Shown in pieces: positions 1 through 5,302 of a stretch of 7,497 nucleotides of DNA (the stretch's first letter is position 1; every line of letters starts with the position of its first letter). A program made the translations under genes and the position numbers. The stretch lies in the NCBI GenBank assembly GCA_947175715.1, contig CAMWOD010000043.1:1-7497 (forward strand). The letters run 5' to 3'. The stretch is from an uncultured Porphyromonadaceae bacterium (GTDB taxonomy: Bacteria > Bacteroidota > Bacteroidia > Bacteroidales > Muribaculaceae). The notes below the pieces were generated by a model. The model saw nothing but the letters and a program-made list of their open reading frames with translations, was not told the DNA's origin and did not search any database.

Positions 1-162
1 TCTATCGCCAATATGTTCTTCATACCATTGGGCATGCTGGAGGGGGCCGACGTAACGGCATGGCAAGCGATAGCCAACAATCTGATACCCGCCACACTTG
101 GGAATATAGTGGGCGGTGCTCTGCTTGTTGGCGCAGTTCACACGCGCCTACATCTTAAGTAA
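1..162 (+). CDS. Formate/nitrite transporter family protein, C-terminal end (5' part outside window)
   Basis: The open frame from base 1 to a TAA at 160-162 gives 53 residues that fit the C-terminus of the FNT (FocA/NirC) family of pentameric inner-membrane channels for formate, nitrite or related small anions. Visible family marks are the N-M-F-F-I-P-L-G segment at residues 4-11 and N-L-I-P-A-T-L-G-N-I-V-G-G-A at residues 27-40. The latter is the conserved asparagine- and glycine-rich turn leading into the last transmembrane helix, and a short basic tail (H-T-R-L-H-L-K) follows. Family members are usually about 250-290 residues, so roughly four fifths lies left of the window. The substrate (formate, nitrite or hydrosulfide) cannot be decided from this end. 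The gene converges on the esterase gene, with 13 bp between the stop codons. Family assignment is strong. Confidence 0.87.
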   Translation, partial: SIANMFFIPLGMLEGADVTAWQAIANNLIPATLGNIVGGALLVGAVHTRLHLK

Positions 163-175
163 TTGTAGTCGGCTT

Positions 176-976
176 TTACTTGTTGAATACTTCGTTGAAG
201 TAAAGAAGGTGATAGTTGATGGCGTTGCGCCAGTAGTCCCAGCTGTGACGTCCGGGGCGTGAATAGTAGTCGTGAGGTATTTTGGCTTCGACCAATGCTT
301 TGTGAACATTCTCATTTACACCGGCAAAGAAGTCGTCAATACCGCAGTCAACAATGATATTTTGACCAGGAGTGGCATCGGGGATAAGGTTGATCACTGA
401 ATGTGAAGCCCACACATCTTCGTTACCTTCTTGTGGTCCAAGTGCGGCTGCGATATTCCACTTCCCTGGGAAGGGGGTGATGTCAAGGCCACCGCTTATC
501 GAGCCCATTGAGCCGAAAAGCTCGGGATGCCTCAGCGCAAGCCACATCGAGCCGTGTCCACCCATCGAAAGACCGGTGATGGCGCGGTGAGCGGGGTCAG
601 CATATGTGGGATAATTAGAGTCGATGTAAGGTATAAGGTCGCTGGTGATGAAGCTCTCCATCTGCATGTTGGGGTCGTGCAGCGAGTCGAAATACCAGCT
701 GTTGCGTCCATCGGGGCATACTATCATCAGGCGGTATTGGTCGGCCAAGTCCTTGATGCGCGGCACACGGGTTACCCAGTCGTCATAGCGGCCACCGTGG
801 CCGTGCAGCAGATATACCACAGGATAGCGGTCGCCGGGTATTTGATTGTCGGGTGAGATAACCACAACTCTCATTTCTGGATCAATATATTTGCTTGATA
901 CTGTGATAGTATCGACCACGGCTGCCGAGGCAGTGAATGTGATAAGAGTAAGTAATGCGGCTAATAATTTTTTCAT
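176..976 (-). CDS. Secreted alpha/beta-hydrolase esterase (putative esterase / EstA-FrmB-like family)
   Basis: This 266-residue protein has an alpha/beta-hydrolase fold of the putative-esterase family, which includes S-formylglutathione hydrolase, tributyrin esterase, feruloyl and acetyl-xylan esterases and mycolyltransferases. Residues 1-18 are a type I signal peptide (M-K-K, a hydrophobic stretch, then A-S-A before A19), with no lipobox cysteine, so export to the periplasm or beyond is expected. The oxyanion-hole loop is H-G-H-G-G at 58-62. The nucleophile elbow is G-L-S-M-G-G at 135-140 (Ser137). The likely acid is Asp214 in C-G-I-D-D, and the base is His244 in P-G-R-H-S-W. The triad appears complete. 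Length and leader suggest a carbohydrate- or lipid-ester hydrolase rather than cytosolic FrmB, but the substrate is unknown. It lies 25 bp downstream of mrp, so co-transcription is possible. The ATG at 974-976 starts the signal peptide directly, and I see no Shine-Dalgarno sequence. Confidence 0.88.
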   Translation of the reverse strand: MKKLLAALLTLITFTASAAVVDTITVSSKYIDPEMRVVVISPDNQIPGDRYPVVYLLHGHGGRYDDWVTRVPRIKDLADQYRLMIVCPDGRNSWYFDSLHDPNMQMESFITSDLIPYIDSNYPTYADPAHRAITGLSMGGHGSMWLALRHPELFGSMGSISGGLDITPFPGKWNIAAALGPQEGNEDVWASHSVINLIPDATPGQNIIVDCGIDDFFAGVNENVHKALVEAKIPHDYYSRPGRHSWDYWRNAINYHLLYFNEVFNK

Positions 977-1001
977 GACGTAGGATAATATGGTATAGAT
1001 T

Positions 1002-2102
1002 CTATTTATGTTTTAACTCTACTTTGGTGGTAGGAGGCAACGTGGCTTCACGGTGCTGCACGGCGTCTATCACCTCGTGAGCAAGATGCATGAATGCTTG
1101 GCCGGTTATGGTGTCCTCGAGTGCTATTGGGTGTCCGGCGTCGCCCGAGTCGCATATCGTGCCTACTACCGGAATCTGCGCCAATAAGGGCACGCCCATT
1201 TCTTGAGCCACCTTCACTGCTCCGCCGTTGCCGAATATGTAATATCGTTCATCGGGATGCTTTTCGGGTGTAAACCATGCCATATTTTCCACCATGCCAA
1301 GGATTGGCACATTCACTTTATCGCCGGTGAACATGGCTATACCTTTGCGGGCATCGGCCAATGCTACCTCTTGAGGGGTGCTTACTATCACAACGCCTGT
1401 AATAGGGAGGGTTTGCACCAGTGTGAGATGGATGTCGCTGGTGCCGGGGGGCATGTCGATGAGGAAATAGTCGAGATCGCCCCAGTCGGCATCGTTGATA
1501 AGCTGCTTTAGAGCGTTGGAAGCCATTGCTCCACGCCATAGCACTGGAGCGTTGCGGTCAACCAGGAAGCCTATCGACAGCACTTTCACTCCATATTTTT
1601 CGATGGGAATTATCAGGTCGCGTCCATCCACGTTGTGCATATATAGCTCGGCGTCCTCTACGCCAAACATTTTGGGCACCGATGGTCCGAAGATGTCGGC
1701 ATCAAGAAGCCCTACTTTGTAGCCCTCGCGGGCGAGAGCCACTGCAAGGTTGGCTGCTATGGTAGACTTGCCAACGCCACCTTTGCCCGATGAAACGCCT
1801 ACGATGTGTTTCACGCCGGGGAGCGGCTTTTCTATCTTGGGGGGTGCAACCTGGCGTGTCTTAACGTTGATGTCGACCTCAACATCGTGTGATATGAGAT
1901 TATGTATCGCGGCCTCGGCTGATTTGACGAGCGACTTCATGAATGGGTCGGTAGGCTTGTCGAAAATCAGTGAAAATGACACTTTATTACCATCGATTCG
2001 AATGTCATCTTCCACCATTTGGCCATCCACGATGTTTTTGCCTGAACCGGGATAGCGCACGGTCTTTAAAGCATCAAGTATAAGGTTGGGATATAGTTGC
2101 AT
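1002..2102 (-). CDS. mrp: Mrp/NBP35/ApbC-family iron-sulfur cluster carrier P-loop ATPase
   Basis: This 366-residue cytosolic ATPase is thought to carry and deliver Fe-S clusters to apo-proteins. Residues 1-80 are an MIP18/DUF59 (FeS_assembly_P) domain (I-L-D-A-L-K-T-V-R-Y-P-G), followed by a proline-rich linker. The ParA/MinD-like ATPase starts with H-I-V-G-V-S-S-G-K-G-G-V-G-K-S-T; the deviant Walker A is at 106-113, with signature Lys107 and Lys112. Next are D-A-D-I-F-G-P-S (134-141) and the Walker B region D-Y-F-L-I-D-M-P-P-G-T-S-D (211-223). Oddity: after E-N-M-A-W-F (272-277), where many Mrp/NBP35 proteins have C-x-x-C, this protein reads T-P-E-K-H-P-D-E-R-Y-Y-I-F-G and has no cysteine pair. 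I recall this as usual in Bacteroidetes homologues. It starts 52 bp after trmB, the start giving a full DUF59 domain. Full length for the family. Confidence 0.95.
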   Translation of the reverse strand: MQLYPNLILDALKTVRYPGSGKNIVDGQMVEDDIRIDGNKVSFSLIFDKPTDPFMKSLVKSAEAAIHNLISHDVEVDINVKTRQVAPPKIEKPLPGVKHIVGVSSGKGGVGKSTIAANLAVALAREGYKVGLLDADIFGPSVPKMFGVEDAELYMHNVDGRDLIIPIEKYGVKVLSIGFLVDRNAPVLWRGAMASNALKQLINDADWGDLDYFLIDMPPGTSDIHLTLVQTLPITGVVIVSTPQEVALADARKGIAMFTGDKVNVPILGMVENMAWFTPEKHPDERYYIFGNGGAVKVAQEMGVPLLAQIPVVGTICDSGDAGHPIALEDTITGQAFMHLAHEVIDAVQHREATLPPTTKVELKHK

Positions 2103-2154
2103 AATTGAATTTTGAGTTATCGTTGGTGAATGTCAGATTGAAGCCTAACTAACT

Positions 2155-2925
2155 TCATGTTGCGTCGATGCCCATTTGGAGTTGTCCGCGTGAGAATGAT
2201 CGGTAAGTATCAAAGGGTATTTCATCGGTAGGTTCCTCCAGATCACCCTCTGAGGGGAGGAGCCATCGCAAGTATTTGATTGTAAGACCGCGATCAAGCC
2301 ATTGTTGCTCGTAGTAAGTGCGGATTTCTCGTAATCCCTCGGGTTGGTTGGCATCTTGTGGCGTTCCGTAAAGGTCAGGTATATCGGCCTGCATAGGTAG
2401 TTGGTTTAGATCTATCATCAGCCGGGTGTAGGTATACAGGAATGGGGAGTCGCTTTTGAGATTTATCACACCATTGGGAGCAAGAATGCTGCGATATAGA
2501 TTCATAAAACGGGTGGAGGTGAGTCGTTTGCGCACCTTCTTCATCTGTGGGTCGGGTAATGTAATCCATACCTCATCGACTTCTCCCTGCTCAAAAAAAT
2601 GATGGATTAACTCGATGTCGGTGCGTAAAAATGCCACATTGCTTAGCTGTTCTCTGTGAGCCTGCTTGGCGCCTGTCCAAATACGGGCGCCTTTTATGTC
2701 CACGCCTATAAAATTTCGGTCGGGGAAGCGTCGTGCCAGACCTACGGTGTATTCCCCCTTGCCGCACCCAAGCTCGAGCACAATGGGGTTGGAGTTATGG
2801 AAAAACTCGCTTTTCCAACGCCCCTTTAAAGGGAAGCCGCTCTCTTGGAGAGCGGCGAAAGGGTATTGATGGACGAAGTCGAACGACTCCATCTCCTTGA
2901 ATTTTTTTAGTTTGTTTTTGCCCAT
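2155..2925 (-). CDS. trmB: tRNA (guanine-N7-)-methyltransferase TrmB
   Basis: This 256-residue Rossmann-fold methyltransferase should make m7G at position 46 of the tRNA variable loop, using S-adenosylmethionine. The SAM-binding motif I is V-L-E-L-G-C-G-K-G-E-Y-T (49-60). Motif II acidic residue Asp76 is in F-I-G-V-D-I-K-G-A-R (73-82). The family's later catalytic/tRNA-binding segment is L-P-D-P-Q-M-K-K-V-R-K-R-L (123-135). Proteobacterial enzymes have F-P-D-P-W-P-K-K-R-H here; the Q-M-K-K form with R-L-T-S-T-R-F-M after it resembles Bacteroidetes homologues as I remember them. A basic N-terminus (G-K-N-K-L-K-K-F-K) and a C-terminal tail of about 30 residues (roughly S226 onward, rich in E and D at first) are extra to the core. 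The ATG at 2923-2925 is 13 bp after the stop of the leucine-rich-repeat gene, so the two are probably co-transcribed. No Shine-Dalgarno is visible. Confidence 0.95.
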   Translation of the reverse strand: MGKNKLKKFKEMESFDFVHQYPFAALQESGFPLKGRWKSEFFHNSNPIVLELGCGKGEYTVGLARRFPDRNFIGVDIKGARIWTGAKQAHREQLSNVAFLRTDIELIHHFFEQGEVDEVWITLPDPQMKKVRKRLTSTRFMNLYRSILAPNGVINLKSDSPFLYTYTRLMIDLNQLPMQADIPDLYGTPQDANQPEGLREIRTYYEQQWLDRGLTIKYLRWLLPSEGDLEEPTDEIPFDTYRSFSRGQLQMGIDAT

Positions 2926-2938
2926 TGTCAGTTAAGTG

Positions 2939-4429
2939 TTAATGGCGAGCAAGCTTAAGTGTGGCAGGTGTGCTATCGCTGAGTATCACACGCACAATGA
3001 ATATTGGGGTTGACCAGCCTTCGGTGTCGATGGTGACCATAGTGTGGGCAGGTTCTACCGAAGTCAGTTTCAAGCCACCGGCGTTGTAAACCTCAACCAA
3101 GGCAATATCGGTTGATGACTCGACTATGAGGTCGTAGCCGCTAAAATACCCATTGACGGTGATTGCGCCGCTGGCATCGGCTATTACATCCTCAACGCCT
3201 GTATTGACAATGATATCAAAATCCTGCCACTGGGGAGTGTCTTTGTACTCGTCGATAGTTTCGACAGGCACAAAAAGTTTCACCTTGGCTTGGTCGACGC
3301 CGCTCCACACATCGGTTCCCAGTTCGGGCACGGAGGTTATTAATGCAGTGAACTTGGTTGCGGAGGCCCAATTTTCCATAGCACCGTCGCCAATGTAAGT
3401 GAGATTTACCGGGAATGTGAACTCAGAGCTATCCCATCCTTGCAGGGCGAAGTCGCCGATAGTTTCCACGTAGTCGTTGAGATGGGTGGCTTTCATGGCT
3501 GTGGCGCCAGTGAAAGTATAGTCGGCAATTTCGGTTACGCCAGTAGGAACATTGATGTCGGTGAGCGACGTGCATCCAAAGAAAGCACCGCTACCCATGT
3601 TGGTCAAAGATTCGGGAAGTGTGACGCTTGATAGAGATGTGTTGTCGGCAAAAGCCCAGTCTCCGATATTTTTGAGCCTGTTGAGCTGCTGTAAATTAGC
3701 GTCAATGAGTCCAGTGCCTCGGAATGCTGAGGCGCCGATGCTTGTCACCGATTTTGGCAGATCGATTTCGGATAATGCTGAGCAACCGCTGAATGCTGCT
3801 GAGTCGATAGAGGTGACACTCGATGGGAGTGATACCTTTGTGAGCTTGGTGTTTCCGGCAAATGCAGCTGGAGGAACTGCCGTGATAGGCGCTTTGATGT
3901 CAACCTGGGTCAACTCGGGCATATCCTTGAAGGCATAGTCGGCAATTGAAGTCACAGATGCAGGTATGGTGAGTTGGTCGATATTGCTGCATCCGGCAAA
4001 AGCACCCATGCCGATGCTTTTCACTGATTGAGGTATTGCCACAGAGGAGATCTTGCTACCGGCCAGCGCTCCTTCTCCTATGATCGAGAGTGTGGTAGGG
4101 AGAGAGATAGATGATGCCTTTAATCCGGCGAGCGAATATGGGGCGAGTTCGTTGGCGCTGGCAGTGCCCGCGCCGGTGATTAGAGCATCGCCTTGATAAG
4201 CAGCGATGGTTGCATTCGACAGGTTGAGTGTTCGGAGCATGGTCATTTTGTCGGCTATATACTGCAGATCGACAGCATTTATGCTCCCTCTTACTGTCAG
4301 TGTAGTTACGGTAGAGGGGTCGACGTTGATATGTGACTCAAGCTCCCCGGGGAGTGTGGTGACGCTTAAGCCCCAGGCGCGTGAGGCCACAGCTATGATT
4401 GAAATGAAGGCAAGGTATCTTAATTGCAT
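2939..4429 (-). CDS. Secreted BspA-like leucine-rich-repeat (LRR_5) surface protein with C-terminal sorting-like domain
   Basis: This 496-residue exported protein belongs to the BspA/LRR_5 group, common on Bacteroidales cell surfaces and often linked to adhesion or host-protein binding; its ligand is unknown. Residues 1-20 form a signal peptide (M-Q-L-R, then Y-L-A-F-I-S-I-I-A-V-A-S). Residues 21-100 are a capping region with an ordinary LRR-like stretch (L-R-T-L-N-L-S-N-A). About ten 22-25-residue repeats follow to residue 355, each close to L-P-x-S-V-T-S-I-G-x-x-A-F-x-G-C-x-x-L. A C-terminal motif V-P-V-E-T-I-D-E-Y-K-D-T-P-Q-W (388-401) typical of Bacteroidetes LRR proteins ends the array. 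Residues 411-496 look like a beta-rich C-terminal domain (V-E-V-Y-N-A-G-G-L-K-L ... F-I-V-R-V). I start at the ATG 4427-4429. A longer frame from a TTG at 4451-4453 would add eight polar residues before the signal peptide, and that TTG sits inside the predicted -7 box. Confidence 0.88.
   Translation of the reverse strand: MQLRYLAFISIIAVASRAWGLSVTTLPGELESHINVDPSTVTTLTVRGSINAVDLQYIADKMTMLRTLNLSNATIAAYQGDALITGAGTASANELAPYSLAGLKASSISLPTTLSIIGEGALAGSKISSVAIPQSVKSIGMGAFAGCSNIDQLTIPASVTSIADYAFKDMPELTQVDIKAPITAVPPAAFAGNTKLTKVSLPSSVTSIDSAAFSGCSALSEIDLPKSVTSIGASAFRGTGLIDANLQQLNRLKNIGDWAFADNTSLSSVTLPESLTNMGSGAFFGCTSLTDINVPTGVTEIADYTFTGATAMKATHLNDYVETIGDFALQGWDSSEFTFPVNLTYIGDGAMENWASATKFTALITSVPELGTDVWSGVDQAKVKLFVPVETIDEYKDTPQWQDFDIIVNTGVEDVIADASGAITVNGYFSGYDLIVESSTDIALVEVYNAGGLKLTSVEPAHTMVTIDTEGWSTPIFIVRVILSDSTPATLKLARH
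2942..3199 (-). other. Region encoding a T9SS type A-like C-terminal sorting domain (candidate)
   Basis: The last 86 residues of the LRR protein (411-496) lack repeats and run V-E-D-V-I-A-D, then V-N-G-Y-F-S-G-Y-D-L-I-V, I-A-L-V-E-V-Y-N-A-G-G-L-K-L, and finally I-F-I-V-R-V-I-L with a short basic end (K-L-A-R-H). The V-Y-N-x-x-G ... (Y/F)-I-V-(K/R)-V pattern and the basic terminus resemble type A C-terminal domains recognised by the type IX secretion system in Bacteroidetes. If correct, the domain would be removed during export and the LRR part anchored to the surface. This rests on motif resemblance only; a plain Ig-like accessory domain is the alternative. Confidence 0.45.
3365..4117 (-). 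repeat. Protein-level tandem LRR_5 repeats (about ten units) inside the leucine-rich-repeat gene
   Basis: Anchor residues (the L-P, I-P, V-P or F-P pair that opens each unit) recur at residues 110, 132, 155, 180, 201, 224, 271, 294 and 339, with degenerate units opening near 246 and 317, counting from the ATG at 4429. The period is 22-25 residues (about 69 bp). The units are similar in protein but clearly diverged in DNA, so this is an old solenoid array rather than a recently expanding DNA repeat. Confidence 0.8.
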
Positions 4430-4450
4430 GTGTGTTTGTGTTTTGGTATG

Positions 4451-4458
4451 CAAAAATA
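4451..4458 (-). promoter_or_regulatory. Bacteroidetes -7 promoter element upstream of the LRR gene
   Basis: On the - strand this reads TATTTTTG, a full match to the Bacteroidetes primary-sigma -7 consensus TAnnTTTG. It lies 21 nt upstream of the ATG at 4429, predicting a transcript start near 4444-4446 and a leader of about 15 nt that is rich in A and C. I see no TTTG at the right spacing for a -33 element, so the promoter may be weak or activated. It supports the ATG start and separate transcription of LRR-trmB-mrp-esterase. Confidence 0.45.
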
Positions 4459-4496
4459 CACAAATCAGTCAATATTTAGGTTGTCAGGGTAGTTAA

Positions 4497-4516
4497 ATTA
4501 TTGAAAACACAATAAT
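4497..4516 (-). terminator. AT-rich hairpin between the repressor and LRR genes (possible weak terminator)
   Basis: A perfect 7-bp inverted repeat (ATTATTG / CAATAAT) with a 6-nt loop lies in the 112-bp gap after the repressor stop codon. The stem has only one G-C pair and the following - strand bases (TTAACT) are a poor T tract, so it would be a weak terminator at best. It could instead be a protein-binding site upstream of the LRR promoter. Confidence 0.28.
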
Positions 4517-4541
4517 ATTGGCTTGCGGGGGATGGACGATG

Positions 4542-5261
4542 CTATGACTGCAACTCGCAATGTATTATTGCCTCGACCAGAAATAACCCTTGAATGTCGG
4601 AGCGATCTACCTCCATGTCGTCGTAGTTGGGATTGGCACTGCGCAGAGTGATTTTTGTGGGGTCGTCGTTGCGGCGTAGGTATTTTACCATACGGTAATC
4701 ATCCATTACCACTACGTAAATTCGGCCCCAAAATATGTTGCGCATATTGGTGATGGGGCGTATTGAAACGAATCCTCCATTGCGTAGTACGGGCTCCATT
4801 GAGTCGCCTGAAACACCCACGATGATACAGTCAGTGTCGAGCTGTGGCAGATTGACGTAGCCTCTGATGCGGTCTTCTGTGAGCATGCGGCTCAGCTGCA
4901 GACATCCGGCTGTGACATCAATGTCGTAAACTGGCACCCCCTCCACGGCTGGCTGAAGCTTAACAGGCTTATTGTCATCTATTACGGGGAGCTGATGGTT
5001 GCGTGGGAAAGGTACATCATCTCCATCGCGCAGCCATTGAAGAGAGACTCCAAGTTTGGCCACAATGCGATTGATAAGTGAGTCGTTGACAGGTAGGCGC
5101 CCTGAAAGATATTTAGATAAATTCGACGGGTTGATGTCGATGCGGCGAGCCAGCTCAGCCTGATTGATTTTCAGCACCGACATAAGGTGGCGTATGCGGT
5201 CGACGATGCTTACAGTCGCAGCGGTTGACGTTAACTCGGAGTTTGTAAAATCTTTTTCCAT
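4542..5261 (-). CDS. XRE-type helix-turn-helix repressor with S24 (LexA/CI-like) self-cleavage domain
   Basis: This 239-residue transcription regulator (from the ATG at 5259-5261) is built like lambda CI. Residues 21-80 are a Cro/CI-type helix-turn-helix (I-N-Q-A-E-L-A-R-R-I-D-I-N-P-S-N-L-S-K-Y-L-S-G). A charged linker leads to a C-terminal S24 peptidase domain. A putative autocleavage site Ala118-Gly119 lies in V-P-V-Y-D-I-D-V-T-A-G-C, resembling the Ala-Gly site of LexA, UmuD and CI. The Ser154 nucleophile is in G-V-S-G-D-S-M-E-P and the Lys193 general base in Y-R-M-V-K-Y-L. All parts needed for RecA-stimulated self-cleavage are visible. An ATG six codons upstream (5277-5279) would add M-L-Y-I-C-S, but it lies upstream of the predicted -7 box. 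No phage or umuC gene is adjacent. Candidate targets are its own promoter and neighbours. It could also respond to a ligand rather than DNA damage. Confidence 0.9.
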   Translation of the reverse strand: MEKDFTNSELTSTAATVSIVDRIRHLMSVLKINQAELARRIDINPSNLSKYLSGRLPVNDSLINRIVAKLGVSLQWLRDGDDVPFPRNHQLPVIDDNKPVKLQPAVEGVPVYDIDVTAGCLQLSRMLTEDRIRGYVNLPQLDTDCIIVGVSGDSMEPVLRNGGFVSIRPITNMRNIFWGRIYVVVMDDYRMVKYLRRNDDPTKITLRSANPNYDDMEVDRSDIQGLFLVEAIIHCELQS

Positions 5262-5265
5262 GCTG

Positions 5266-5297
5266 CAAATATACAACATGATTTGTAATTTTACAAT
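5266..5297 (-). promoter_or_regulatory. Promoter of the S24 repressor gene (-33 ATTG, -7 TATATTTG)
   Basis: On the - strand, TATATTTG (5273-5266) matches the Bacteroidetes -7 consensus TAnnTTTG, and an ATTG (5297-5294) 20 bp upstream is close to the -33 TTTG element. The last base of the -7 box is only 4 nt before the ATG at 5261, so the transcript should start at or within a few bases of that ATG. This argues for the downstream start and possibly a leaderless mRNA. Confidence 0.45.
5283..5296. promoter_or_regulatory. Inverted repeat TTGTAA-N2-TTACAA, candidate operator of the repressor
   Basis: Perfect 6-bp arms (5283-5288 and 5291-5296) flank a 2-bp spacer. The repeat lies in the gap between the SGNH gene and the repressor gene and covers the predicted -33 element. 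Further exact TTGTAA or TTACAA half-sites lie at 5243-5248 (inside the start of the repressor gene) and 5303-5308 (at the SGNH stop codon). Its size and symmetry suit a dimeric Cro/CI-type protein, so negative autoregulation is the natural reading, but this is inferred from position. Confidence 0.4.
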
Positions 5298-5302
5298 ATC
5301 GT

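Noticed and set aside
157..181. Inverted repeat AAGTAA / TTACTT spanning the convergent transporter and esterase stop codons
   Set aside because: Six A-T-rich pairs with a 13-nt loop and no T tract; the symmetry mostly reflects two facing TAA stops, so it is not a credible bidirectional terminator.
1203..1511. 102-codon open frame on the + strand opposite mrp (and other frames at 1495-2055)
   Set aside because: These overlap the conserved Mrp ATPase on the other strand, match no family I recognise and have no plausible start context.
2902..2908. Run of seven A/T bases near the 5' end of trmB as a phase-variation or frameshift site
   Set aside because: Seven bases is short, it encodes ordinary lysines in a basic N-terminus, and trmB is a housekeeping gene; chance is sufficient.
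3552..3938. 128-codon open frame on the + strand opposite the LRR gene
   Set aside because: It is antisense to a well-supported repeat protein, has repeat-derived low-complexity composition and shows no known domain; it is a shadow of the LRR reading frame.
3365..4117. Regular ~69-bp periodicity as a CRISPR or recent DNA repeat
   Set aside because: The periodicity comes from LRR_5 protein units; the DNA copies are diverged and there are no spacers.
4430..4453. N-terminal extension of the LRR gene from a TTG codon
   Set aside because: It would put eight polar residues before a good signal peptide, and the TTG is the last three bases of the predicted -7 box, upstream of the likely transcript start.
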